Below, piece by piece: positions 24,974 through 34,158 of a stretch of 64,000 nucleotides of DNA (position 1 is the stretch's first letter; each line of letters begins with the position of its first letter). Location: positions 62,001 to 126,000 of the forward strand of contig CAWGHW010000011.1 in assembly GCA_963822485.1 (NCBI GenBank), in the 5' to 3' direction. The position numbers and the translations under genes were made by a program. The notes under the pieces were generated by a model. It did not search any database. It had not been told where the DNA came from and was given only the letters and a program-made list of their open reading frames with translations. The stretch comes from DASUBV01 sp963822485. GTDB taxonomy: Bacteria; Actinomycetota; Actinomycetes; Streptosporangiales; Streptosporangiaceae.

Positions 24974-25791
24974 GCGGCCATTCCAAGTGGGCAACCACCA
25001 AGCACAAGAAGGCCGTCGTTGACGCCCGTCGCGGCAAGCTGTTCGCCAAGCTGATCAAGAACGTCGAGGTCGCGGCGCGCAACGGCGGCCCGGACCTGGC
25101 GGGCAACCCGACGCTCTACGACGCGGTGCAGAAGGCCAAGCGCAGTTCGGTCCCGAACGACAACATTGACCGCGCCATCCGCCGCGGCGGCGGCCTGGAG
25201 GCCGGGGGCGCGGAGTACGAGACGGTCACCTACGAGGGCTACGGGCCGGGCGGCGTGGCGGTCCTGGTGGAGTGCCTGACCGACAACAAGAACCGCGCCG
25301 CGGCCGAGGTGCGCACGGCGCTGACCCGCAACGGCGGCTCGATGGCCGACGCGGGCTCGGTTTCCTACCTGTTCAGCCGCAAGGGCGTCGTTCTCGTCCC
25401 CAAGGCCGGCGGGAGCGAGGCTGGCGGGAGCACGGCTGGCGGGAGCACGGCTGGCGGGAGCATGGCTGGCGGGGTGACCGAGGACGACGTGCTGATGGCG
25501 GTGCTGGACGCGGGCGCGGAGGAGGTCAACGACCTCGGCGAGTCCTTTGAGGTGGTCTGCGAGGCCACCGACCTGGTCACGGTGCGCACCGCGCTCCAGG
25601 AGGCCGGCATCGACTACGAGTCGGCCGAGGCGGCGTTCCTGCCCTCGGTCGAGGTGCCGCTGGACGAGGACCAGGCCAAGCGGGTGTTCCGGCTGATCGA
25701 GGCCATCGAGGACTCCGACGACGTGCAGGACGTGTACGCCAACTACGCGGTCTCCGACGAGATCATGGAGCATCTGGAGACCGCGGGCTGA
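24970..25791 (+). CDS. yebC: YebC/TACO1-family protein
   Basis: Probable YebC-type protein; this family includes translation factors that help ribosomes through difficult stretches and was earlier described as a regulator. The N-terminus SGHSKWATTKHKKAVVDARR and VPNDNIDRAIRRG are diagnostic. At 273 residues it exceeds the usual 250 because of a repeat insert (about residues 145-168, AGGSE/AGGST units) placed before TEDDVLMAVLDAGAEEV, in a loop of domain 2-3. Coupled to pdxT by ATGA overlap. Confidence 0.95.
   Translation: MSGHSKWATTKHKKAVVDARRGKLFAKLIKNVEVAARNGGPDLAGNPTLYDAVQKAKRSSVPNDNIDRAIRRGGGLEAGGAEYETVTYEGYGPGGVAVLVECLTDNKNRAAAEVRTALTRNGGSMADAGSVSYLFSRKGVVLVPKAGGSEAGGSTAGGSTAGGSMAGGVTEDDVLMAVLDAGAEEVNDLGESFEVVCEATDLVTVRTALQEAGIDYESAEAAFLPSVEVPLDEDQAKRVFRLIEAIEDSDDVQDVYANYAVSDEIMEHLETAG
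25403..25472 (+). repeat. 15-bp tandem repeat inside yebC
   Basis: Nearly five copies of GCTGGCGGGAGCACG, in frame, encoding AGGST-type pentapeptides. Copies 3 and 4 are identical, indicating recent expansion. Confidence 0.9.
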
Positions 25792-25816
25792 TGCTGACCG
25801 CGAGCTCGGGAAGACG

Positions 25817-27049
25817 GTGAGCCTCGACGTCCGCCTGGTGACGGCGGAGGACGACCTCGAGCCCGAGCTGGACCTGGCCGACCGGGCCTTCGGGCCCTCA
25901 CAGCGGGACCGGGAGCGGCGGCTGGCCAGCGCGCGGGCCAGGGTCGCCGCGGGCCGGCATCTGGGCGTGTTCGACGGCGGGACCATGGTGGCCTCGGCCG
26001 AGTACTACGACATGCGGCAGTGGTGGCTGGGCCGGGCGCTGCCGATGGCCGCGGTTGCCGGGGTCAAGGTGGCGCCGGAGGAGCGGGGCCGCGGCGTCGG
26101 CCGCGCCCTGATGGCCGGCCTGCTGGACCACGTGGCGGCCGGCGGCTACCCGCTGTCGGTGCTGTATCCGGCCACCGCCGGGGTGTACCGGTCGCTGGGC
26201 TGGGAGCTGGCCGGCGGCCAGTACCAGGTCCAGGTGCCCGCGCGGTCCCTGCGGCGGCTGCTGCCGCCCGACCCGCTGGCCGAGGCGGCCTCCCCGGCCC
26301 GGCCCGGCGGGAAAGCGGGCGGCATCCGGCGGGCCGGGCCCGCGGAAGCGGCGGCGCTGATGGCCTGCCAGGACACGCTGCACGTCGCCGGGCGGGACTG
26401 CGGCCCGGTGAGCTACCCGATCGGCCGGCTGGCCGACTTGCTCGATGACCAGGACATCTACTGCTACCTGGCCGACGACGGGATGCTGGTGTACCGGTGG
26501 AACCGGCCCGAGAACGAGGTCCTGGTCTTCGTCCTGGTCGCCCGCTCGGCGCCGACCACCCGCGCGCTGTGGTCGATCCTGGCCTCGCACGGCACGATGG
26601 TCGACCACGTCCGCGCGTTCGTCAGCCCGGCCGACCCGGTGACCTGGCTGGTGCCCGAGCCGGACGTGGCGCTGTCGCGGCGCGAGATGTGGATGCTGCG
26701 GGTGGTGGACGCCCCGGCGGCCATCGCGGGCCGCGGCTTCCCCGAGCGCGCGCACGTGGACATCCGGCTCAGCCTGGCCGACGCCCAGCGGCCGGTGAAC
26801 TCCGGCCAGTGGCGGCTGGAGGTCACCGCTGGGCAGGGCGCCCTGACCAGGGACGGCACCGACGCCGCCCGGGCGGCCAGCTCACCTCCGCCGCTGCGGA
26901 TGGGCCCCAGGGGGCTGGCCGCGATGTACGCGGGAACGCCGCTGGCGGCGCTGCGCCGGGCCGGCCTGGCGGCCGGCGGCGACTCCAGCTGCGACGTGGT
27001 CCTGGATGAGGCGTTCGCAGGCCAGGCCTACATGCTCGACTACTTCTAG
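25817..27049 (+). CDS. Eis-family GNAT N-acetyltransferase
   Basis: A 410-residue acetyltransferase of the Eis (enhanced intracellular survival) type. The acetyl-CoA site is VAGVKVAPEERGRGVGRALM (V/I-x-x-x-RGxG). A second GNAT-like domain and a sterol-carrier-like C-terminal domain follow. It ends in Tyr-Phe (MLDYF); in characterised Eis proteins the C-terminal Phe carboxylate acts as general base, so the active-site end is preserved. Some members acetylate aminoglycosides at several positions; the substrate here is unknown. GTG start 26 bases after yebC. Confidence 0.87.
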   Translation: MSLDVRLVTAEDDLEPELDLADRAFGPSQRDRERRLASARARVAAGRHLGVFDGGTMVASAEYYDMRQWWLGRALPMAAVAGVKVAPEERGRGVGRALMAGLLDHVAAGGYPLSVLYPATAGVYRSLGWELAGGQYQVQVPARSLRRLLPPDPLAEAASPARPGGKAGGIRRAGPAEAAALMACQDTLHVAGRDCGPVSYPIGRLADLLDDQDIYCYLADDGMLVYRWNRPENEVLVFVLVARSAPTTRALWSILASHGTMVDHVRAFVSPADPVTWLVPEPDVALSRREMWMLRVVDAPAAIAGRGFPERAHVDIRLSLADAQRPVNSGQWRLEVTAGQGALTRDGTDAARAASSPPPLRMGPRGLAAMYAGTPLAALRRAGLAAGGDSSCDVVLDEAFAGQAYMLDYF

Positions 27050-27129
27050 GCCCATTTGTTAATCATCTGGTTCTTAACACGCCGAGGCGGTTAGCCGCAC
27101 CGGGCGCTCTGAGCCGGTAGGGTCACAGC

Positions 27130-27144
27130 CGAACACCTGTTCGC
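27130..27144 (+). promoter_or_regulatory. LexA (SOS) box upstream of ruvC
   Basis: CGAACACCTGTTCGC, centred 30 bases before the ruvC ATG, fits the actinobacterial LexA palindrome CGAAC-N4-GTTCG exactly in both arms. SOS control of ruvC is established in mycobacteria. Confidence 0.82.
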
Positions 27145-27166
27145 TAGCTACCGGACGGCAGGCTGC

Positions 27167-27745
27167 ATGCGTGTGCTTGGCGTGGACCCCGGCCTGACCC
27201 GGTGCGGGCTCGGGGTGGTCGACGGCGTGGCGGGCCGCCAGCTGAGCCTGGTCCGTACCGACGTCGCGCGCACGCCGTCCGACGCCGACATCGGCGCCCG
27301 GCTGCTGGGCATCGAGCAGGAGATCGAGGAGTGGCTGGCCGCCTTCCGGCCCGACGCGGTCGCGGTGGAGCGCGTGTTCAGCCAGCACAACGTGCGGACG
27401 GTGATGGGCACGGCGCAGGCGGGCGCGGTCGCCATCGTGTGCGCGGCCCGGCACGGCATCCCGGTGGCGCTGCACACCCCGAGTGAGGTCAAGGCGGCGG
27501 TGACCGGCAGCGGCCGGGCGGACAAGGCGCAGGTCACGGCCATGGTGGTCCGGCTGCTGCGGCTGACCGACCCGCCCCGGCCCGCGGACGCGGCCGACGC
27601 GCTGGCCCTGGCCATCTGCCACATCTGGCGGGGCGGTGCCCAGGCCCGGCTGGCCGCGGCGGCGGCGAGGCAGGCGAGCATGACGGCCGCGGCGCTGCGG
27701 CAGGCGGGCGGATACTCGGGCGGATACACGGGAGGAACGAGATGA
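27167..27745 (+). CDS. ruvC: Crossover junction endodeoxyribonuclease RuvC
   Basis: Holliday junction resolvase working with RuvAB. RNase H-like fold: catalytic Asp in LGVDPGLTRCGLG, Glu in VAVERVFSQHN, Asp pair in DAADALALAICH. 192 residues with an Ala-rich tail ending in GGYSGGYTGG. Start ATG 27167. First gene of an SOS-type ruvCAB operon; the stop overlaps the ruvA start (ATGA). Confidence 0.96.
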   Translation: MRVLGVDPGLTRCGLGVVDGVAGRQLSLVRTDVARTPSDADIGARLLGIEQEIEEWLAAFRPDAVAVERVFSQHNVRTVMGTAQAGAVAIVCAARHGIPVALHTPSEVKAAVTGSGRADKAQVTAMVVRLLRLTDPPRPADAADALALAICHIWRGGAQARLAAAAARQASMTAAALRQAGGYSGGYTGGTR

Positions 27746-28363
27746 TCGCGCACCTGGACGGGACGGTGGCCGCGGTGGCCCCGGACGGCGCGGTGATCGA
27801 CGTGGGCGGCGTCGGGCTGCTGGTGCAGTGCACCCCGGCCACGCTGGCCGGGCTGCGGGTGGGGGAGCGGGCCAAGGTGGCGACGTCGCTGGTGGTCCGC
27901 GAGGACGCGCTGACCCTGTTCGGGTTCGCCTCCGACGACGAGCGGGGCACGTTCGAGCTGCTCCAGACGGCCAGCGGGGTGGGCCCGCGGCTGGCGCTGG
28001 CCATGCTGGCCGTGTTCAGCCCGGACGCCCTGCGGCGGGCGGTGGCGGCCGAGGACCTGGCCGCGCTGACCACGGTGCCGGGGATCGGCCGCAAGGGCGC
28101 GCAGCGGATCGTGCTGGAGCTGGCGGGCCGGCTGGGCTCGCCGGTGGGCGAGCGAGCTGGGGACGGGCGGCGGCGCGGCGGGCGGCGCGGCGCGGCTGGC
28201 CCCGTGGCGGGAGCAGGTGCAGGCCGGGCTGCTCAGCCTGGGCTGGCAGGCCAGGGAAGCCGACCAGGCCATCACGATCATCGAGCCGGAGCTGGCCAAT
28301 GGCGGTGAGGTGGACGTGGCGGCCGCGCTGCGGGCGGCCCTGCGGGTCCTGGGCCGGTCGTGA
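27742..28363 (+). CDS. ruvA: Holliday junction branch migration protein RuvA (one frameshift)
   Basis: Binds Holliday junctions and loads RuvB. Domains I and II (OB fold, then helix-hairpin-helix ASGVGPRLALAMLAV and TVPGIGRKGAQRIVLEL) are in the first frame. Domain III, which contacts RuvB (WREQVQAGLLSLGWQA ... AITIIEPELA), is in another frame after a one-base gain near 28150. The two halves join smoothly there and the final TGA overlaps the ruvB GTG as expected. A consensus error is likely; if real, the protein would lose domain III. Confidence 0.9.
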
Positions 28364-29491
28364 GCGGGGCTGACACCGGACCCGGCGGGCCGGACGCGGG
28401 CCGGGCGATCAGGGATCCGGCCGACGCTCCGGAGCGGGTGGTGTCGCCGCTGGCGGACGAGGACGACCGGGACATTGAGGGCGCGCTGCGGCCGAAGCGG
28501 CTGGACGAGTTCGTCGGCCAGGCCCGGGTGCGCGAGCAGCTGTCGCTGGTGCTGACCGGTGCCATGCGCCGTGGCCGGGCGCCGGACCACGTGCTGCTGT
28601 CCGGGCCGCCGGGGCTGGGCAAGACCACCATCGCCATGATCATCGCGGCCGAGCTGGGCATGCCGCTGCGGATCACCAGCGGCCCGGCCATCGAGCGGGC
28701 CGGCGACCTGGCCGCGGTGCTGTCCACGCTGAGCCAGGGCGAGGTCATGTTCATCGACGAGATCCACCGCGTGGCCCGGCCCGCGGAGGAACTGCTCTAC
28801 ATGGCCATGGAGGACTTCCGGGTCGACGTGATGATCGGCAAGGGGCCGGGCGCCACCTCGATCCCGCTGGACATCGCGCCGTTCACGCTGGTCGGCGCGA
28901 CCACCCGGGCGGGCCTGCTGCCCGCGCCGCTGCGCGACCGGTTCGGCTTCACCGCGCACCTGGACTTCTACGAGCCGGAGGAGCTGGGCGTGATCATCCG
29001 CCGGTCGGCCGGCCTGCTGGGCGTGGCGCTGCGCGACGACGGCGCCGACGAGATCGCCGGCCGGTCCCGCGGCACCCCGCGGATCGCCAACCGGCTGCTG
29101 CGCCGGGTCCGCGACTACGCGGAGGTCCGCGGCGACGGGGTGATCACCAGGGACGCGGCCAGGGCGGCGCTGGAGCTGTACGAGGTGGACGAGAGCGGCC
29201 TGGACCGGCTGGACCGGGGCGTGCTGTCGGCCCTGGTGCACCGGTTCGGCGGCGGGCCGGTCGGGCTGTCCACGCTGGCCGTCGCGGTGGCGCGAGGAGG
29301 CCGAGACGGTCGAGGTGGTGGCCGAGCCGTTCCTGGTCCGGGCCGGGCTGATGATGCGCACCCCGCGCGGGCGGGTGGCCACCCCGGCGGCCTGGGAGCA
29401 CCTGGGCCTGCCGGCCCCGGAGCCGGGCGGTCCGGCGTGGCCGCCCGGGTCGCCCCGCACGGCCCCGCCGGGCGAGACGCTGTTCGGCTGA
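28360..29491 (+). CDS. ruvB: Holliday junction branch migration ATPase RuvB (one frameshift)
   Basis: AAA+ motor of branch migration. Walker A GPPGLGKTTIA, Walker B MFIDEIHR, sensor 1 VGATTRAG and arginine finger LRDRFGF are intact in frame one. The C-terminal winged helix (ETVEVVAEPFLVRAGLMMRT, PRGRV) is read in another frame after a one-base gain near 29293, ending at the TGA 29489-29491. This gives about 376 residues. The uncorrected reading would run past to 29712 with a nonsense tail. Confidence 0.92.
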
Positions 29492-29734
29492 CGCGGCCGG
29501 TCAGCGCAGGTCACCGGGGCGATCGGGGGCCGGAGCGCGGCTGCGGAATGTCACGACTGGTCGCAGCCTGGTCACGATCGCTCGGCGGAGGCCGTAGCCT
29601 GTTGGTGCGTCGCGCATGCACCGCTAAACTTCGGCAGTTGGCTCATGACGCACCGCGAGGCGCCGACACTGGAACCCGGTCACGCGCCCGACCGTTAAGC
29701 CGGTCACGGTAATCAACTGGAAGGATGCCCCGAT

Positions 29735-30139
29735 ATGGGGACGACAACTATCGCCGCCGCCGCGGCCGCCGCGAAGAGCTCCAGCAGCAGCTTTCTGCCG
29801 CTGCTGATCATCATCGTGCTGTTCGGCCTGTTCTACGTAACGATCATCCGCCCCCAGCGGAACCGTCAGCGCAATGCGCAGGCGACCCAGAGGCAGGTCA
29901 TGCCGGGGCAGCGGGTCCGCACGACGGCCGGCATCTACGGGACGGTCATCTCGGGCGATGACCGGGACGTCATCGTGGAGATCGCGCCGGGCGTGCAGGT
30001 CACCATGCTCCGGCGCGGGATCATGGATGTGGTCCCCGAGGACGACCAGGGTGGTAGCCCGTCCGCGAGCCAGCCGACCCCGGACACCGGCGCTGAGGAC
30101 ACCAAGCCAGCGGATGACCGCGGCGACCTGACCATCTAG
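29735..30139 (+). CDS. yajC: Sec translocase accessory subunit YajC
   Basis: Small single-pass membrane subunit associated with SecDF. The span FLPLLIIIVLFGLFYVTI is followed by RPQRNRQRNA and a soluble beta domain (QRVRTTAGIYGTVISGDDRDVIVEIAPGV broken over residues 58-86). 134 residues. ATG with GGAAGG nine bases upstream. It heads the yajC-secD-secF set. Confidence 0.93.
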   Translation: MGTTTIAAAAAAAKSSSSSFLPLLIIIVLFGLFYVTIIRPQRNRQRNAQATQRQVMPGQRVRTTAGIYGTVISGDDRDVIVEIAPGVQVTMLRRGIMDVVPEDDQGGSPSASQPTPDTGAEDTKPADDRGDLTI

Positions 30140-30177
30140 CGGCAGAGGTCGCGGGATCACCTAAGGACTGCCGACAC

Positions 30178-32120
30178 GTGGCTCCATCGACGACAACCTC
30201 CCGGCCCGGGCGCCTCCTGATCGTCCTGGCAGTGATCATCATCGCGATGCTGGCGGGCGTGCTGCGCGCGAACATCGCGCAGCCCGCCAAGTGGCACGAC
30301 AGCTTCAAGGTCGGACTCGGCCTGGACCTGTCCAGCGGCACGACCATCACCCTGCAGGCGGTCACGAAGAACCACGTGACGCCCAACCACGGGCCAGATG
30401 ACCGAGGCCAGGAACATCATGCTCCAGCGCGTCGACGGGGCCGGGTTCAGCGGCGCGATCGTGCAGCAGCAGGGCAGTCAGTTCCTGACCGTGTCGGTCC
30501 CCGGCCAGGGCGCGGAGAAGGTGGCCAGCATCGTCGGGCAGACGGCGCTGCTGCGGTTCCGCCAGGTGCTGCTGTGCTCGGGCATCTCGACCCAGTGCCT
30601 GGCCGCCGGGCCGAAGGCGGCCAACCCGACCGTGGGCTCGTCGACCTCGCCGAGCCCGTCCACGACCGGCTCGACCTCGCCCAGCCCGTCGACAACCTCG
30701 CCCAGCCCCACGACCTCGTCGAGCAAGGGATCGGGCCAGGCGGCCGGGGCGACCAGGTTCGGCGCCTCGTCCTCGCCCAAGGCGTCCACCTCGGCCAAGG
30801 CATCCAGTTCGCGCCACTGCGTCCAGCTCGGCCAGCCCGAGCAGCTCGGCGTCCCCGTCGCCTTCGGCATCGGCCTCAGCGCCGGCCTCGGAGGTCACCG
30901 GCGACCCGACCAAGGTCAACAAGGCCACGCTGGCCCTGTTCAACAAGCTGAACTGCAACGACAAGAACTGGCAGCAGAAGATCTACGGCAGCTCCGGTGC
31001 GTTCGACAACCTCGGCTCGCAGATCGTCTCCTGCGGCACTGGCGCCGGGGCCGGGGTCAAGTACGCCCTCGGACCCGCGGCGGTCTCCGGCACCCAGCTG
31101 ACCAGCATCAGCGCGGTGCTCAACAGCCAGAACAACCAGTGGGAAGTCAACTTCAACCTGAACGGCCAGGGCACCAAGGCCATGGCCGCGCTGACCAGCA
31201 ACCTGTTCAACCACTACTACGACAGCTCGACCCAGGCCGAGACGTCGGTGCTGGACCAGTTCGCGATCGTGCTGGACGGCAAGGTCGTGGAAGCGCCGCA
31301 GGTCCAGGGCGTCATCTCCGGCGGCAACGGCCAGATCAGCGGCCCGACCAGCAACCCGTTCACCCAGACCCAGGCCACCAACCTGGCCAACGTGCTGAAG
31401 TACGGCCACCTGCCGCTGTCGTTCCATGCCCAGAACGTCCAGTCGATCTCACCCTCGGTCGGCTCGGCGCAGCTCAGCGCGGGCCTGACCGCGGCGGCGG
31501 TCGGCCTGCTGCTGGTGGTCATCTACTCGTTCTTCTACTACCGCGGCCTGGGCATCGTGTCGGTGTCCAGCCTGATCATCGCGGCCCTGCTGTCCTACCT
31601 GTCGGTGGTGCTGCTGAGCAAGTACGAGGGCTTCACCCTGACCCTGGCCGGCGTCGCCGGCCTGGTGGTGGCGATCGGCATCACGGCCGACTCGTTCGTG
31701 GTCTACTTCGAGCGATTGCGCGACGAGGTCCGGGAGGGCCGGTCGCTGCGGGCGGCCGTGGAACGCGGCTGGACCCGCGCCCGGCGGACGATCCTGGTCT
31801 CCGACACGGTCTCGTTCCTGGCCGCGGCGCTGCTGTACATCTTCGCCATCGGTGACGTGAAGGGCTTCGCGTACACGCTCGGCCTGACCACGCTGATCGA
31901 CGTCATCGTGGTGTTCCTGTTCACCAAGCCGATGGTCACCCTGCTGGCCAGGACCAAGTTCTTCGGCCAGGGCCACAAGCTGTCCGGCCTGGATCCGCAG
32001 CGGCTCGGGGCGCGCGCCCCGTGGCGCGGCGGCCGGCGGCCGGCGTCCCGGCCAGCCACCGGCGGAGCCGCCAGCGCGACATCGGCCGCGAAGCCCCGGA
32101 CCAGCCCCAAGGAGGCGTGA
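30178..32120 (+). CDS. secD: Protein translocase subunit SecD (frameshifted)
   Basis: Uses proton motive force to complete preprotein export. The reading is spread over three frames. The N-terminal span and GLGLDLSSGTTITLQA come first. A middle part (TEARNIMLQRVDGAGFSGA ...) follows from about 30388, then a Ser/Pro/Ala-rich linker. From about 30820 the P1 domain end and the six-span membrane domain (SISPSVGSAQLSAGL, GLVVAIGITADSFVVYFERL, GFAYTLGLTTLIDVIVVFLF) run to the stop. Net change is two bases over 1943. All parts are conserved. The TGA overlaps the secF ATG. GTG start with AAGGA. Confidence 0.9.
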
Positions 32121-33437
32121 TGTCCCGGCTCGGCAACCTCGGCGGGCGGCTGTACCGCGGCGAGGTGTCGGTTGACTTCGTCGGCCGCCGGAAGATCTTC
32201 TACATGGTCTCCGGGCTGATCCTGCTGATCAGCGTGGTGGCACTGCTGGTCCGCGGGCTCGACTACAGCGTGGACTTCAAGGGCGGCTCGCTGTTCGAGT
32301 TCTCCGCGCCGCGGGGTCACGGCCACGGCCTCCACGACCAACCGGATCGACACCGCTGGTCAACGGCGCGTTCCCCGGCGCCAACCCGACCACCACGGTG
32401 ACCCGCCCGCCGGGCAAGGCCCCGCTAGTGGCAGGTCCAGACCCACCAGGCCTCGTTCGCGACCGGCAACAAGGTCCAGAACGCGCTGGCGAAGGCCTTC
32501 CACCTCGGGCCGAAGGCCGGTCACCAGGACCTTCGTCAGCTCGACCTGGGGCAGCCAGATCTCCCAGAAGGCGCTGGAAGGCCTGATCGCGTTCCTGATC
32601 GCGATCGTGATCTACCTGTCCATCGCGTTCGAGTGGAAGATGGCCGCCGCGGCCCTGGTCGCGCTGGCTCACGACATCGTGATCACGATCGGGGTCTACG
32701 CGCTGACCGGCTTCCAGGTCAGCCCGGCCACGGTCATCGGTTTGCTGACCATCCTGGGTTACTCGCTCTACGACACGGTCGTGGTCTTCGACAAGGTCCG
32801 GGAGAATACGGCGGGCCTGGTCGGTACCCGCAAGTCGACCTACACCTCGGCGGCCAACCTGGCCCTGAACCAGACCCTGGTCAGATCCATCAACACGTCG
32901 CTGATCGCCCTGCTGCCGGTGGCGGCGATCCTGGCCATCAGCGTCACGCTGCTCGGCAACGGCGAGCTCAAGGACCTGTCCCTGGTGCTGTTCGTCGGCA
33001 TGCTGTCCGGCACCTACTCCTCGATCTGCATCGCCACGCCGGTGCTGGTCGACCTCAAGGAGCGCGAGCCGCAGTTCAAGCAGCTGACCCGGCAGGTCGC
33101 GCTGCGCGAGGCAGGCGGCCGGGCCAAGCTGCGCAAGGCCAGGGCGGCCGCGGGCAGCGGCGGCGCCAACGGGACCGGGGCCGGCGGCACGGCCGTGCTG
33201 ACCGACCGGGACGAGGCGGCCGACGGGGCCGACGGTCAGCTCAGCGACGACCAGCTCGCCGATGAGGCCGGGTCCTCGCCTGGTGCGGGCGGCTCGGACG
33301 AGCCAGTGCCGGCGGCGCGCACTGCTCCCGGCGGACCGGCCCGCAGCGGCGCCGCCCGGCCGGCGGGCCCGCGGCAGCAGCCCAGGCGCACCAGCGCGGC
33401 GAAGCGGCGGCCCGCGGGCAAGAAGAAGCGGCGGTAG
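32120..33437 (+). CDS. secF: Protein translocase subunit SecF (several frameshifts)
   Basis: Partner of SecD. The start ATG overlaps the SecD stop. The first span region (FVGRRKIFYMVSGLILLI, LDYSVDFKGGSLFEF) is in frame. Between about 32310 and 32520 the periplasmic part jumps frame at least three times: a piece like WQVQTHQASFATGNKVQ, then FVSSTWGSQISQKALEGLI. From there the membrane domain (ATVIGLLTILGYSLYDTVVV, FDKVREN) is intact to the stop. The C-terminal tail is Ala/Gly-rich and ends in basic residues. The damaged segment is only 200 bp, suggesting a patch of poor sequence. Confidence 0.87.
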
Positions 33438-33445
33438 CGGCGTCG

Positions 33446-34084
33446 GTGCCCGGCGACAGCGCGAACATGCTGAATGTGAGTGATGGCCCGGCGGATGACG
33501 GGCCAGCGGGTGGCGGGCCTGCGGGTGGCGGCTCTGCGGGCGGCGGGGCTGCGGGCGGCGCGGACGTCGACGTCAGCTCGGTGATCCTGTCCCGCATCCG
33601 GGACATTCCGGACTATCCGCAGCCCGGCGTGGTGTTCAAGGACATCACGCCGCTGCTGGCCGACGGCCCGGCCTTCCGCCAGGTGGTGGCCGCGCTGGCC
33701 GGCGTCTACCCCGGGGTGGACAAGGTGGCCGGGATCGAGGCCCGCGGCTTCATCCTGGCCGCCCCGGTCGCCTGCGTGCTGGGCTCGGGATTCGTGCCGA
33801 TCCGCAAGCAGGGCAAGCTGCCCGGCCCGACCTACGCCGAGTCCTACGACCTCGAGTACGGCACGGCCACCATCGAGGTCCACCAGGACGCCTTCGCGCC
33901 GGGCGACCGGGTGCTGCTCGTCGACGACGTGCTGGCCACCGGCGGCACCGCGGCGGCCAGCGCCGAGCTGGTCCGGCGCAGCGGCGCGACCGTGGCCGGG
34001 ATCGTGGTCCTGCTGGAGCTCGGCTTCCTCGACGGCCGCTCCCGGTTGCCCGGTTTGCCGGTCAGCGCCCTAGTAGCGGTCTGA
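33446..34084 (+). CDS. apt: Adenine phosphoribosyltransferase
   Basis: Salvages adenine to AMP. The PRPP-binding motif VLLVDDVLATGGTAAA is present, with IRDIPDYPQPGVVFKDITPL, GIEARGFILAAPVA and RKQGKLPGPTYAESY. 212 residues, longer than usual because the first 40 are a Gly/Pro/Ala repeat tract made from 15-bp units. GTG 33446 or the in-frame GTG 33476 could start it. It sits between secDF and rel, the standard actinobacterial order, linking purine salvage with (p)ppGpp metabolism. Confidence 0.93.
   Translation: MPGDSANMLNVSDGPADDGPAGGGPAGGGSAGGGAAGGADVDVSSVILSRIRDIPDYPQPGVVFKDITPLLADGPAFRQVVAALAGVYPGVDKVAGIEARGFILAAPVACVLGSGFVPIRKQGKLPGPTYAESYDLEYGTATIEVHQDAFAPGDRVLLVDDVLATGGTAAASAELVRRSGATVAGIVVLLELGFLDGRSRLPGLPVSALVAV
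33500..33560 (+). repeat. 15-bp tandem repeat inside apt
   Basis: Four imperfect units like GGGCCTGCGGGTGGC, in frame, encoding xAGGG pentapeptides near the N-terminus of adenine phosphoribosyltransferase. Confidence 0.85.
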
Positions 34085-34158
34085 CCTTCGGGTGCCATAG
34101 GGCACGTCCTGAATAGTCCGTCGATAGACTGGATCCTTGGCGGACGTGGGGAGGGCAT

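Noticed and set aside
24328..25472. CRISPR array based on the short repeats in pdxT and yebC
   Set aside because: The units are directly tandem without unique spacers, lie in frame inside genes, and no cas gene is present.
29489..29712. RuvB C-terminal extension to 29712
   Set aside because: It arises only because of the upstream frame jump; the corrected frame stops at 29491 with a normal winged-helix end.
30178..32120. Programmed ribosomal frameshifting in secD
   Set aside because: No slippery heptamer or conserved pattern; frameshifts occur in too many unrelated genes and in both directions.
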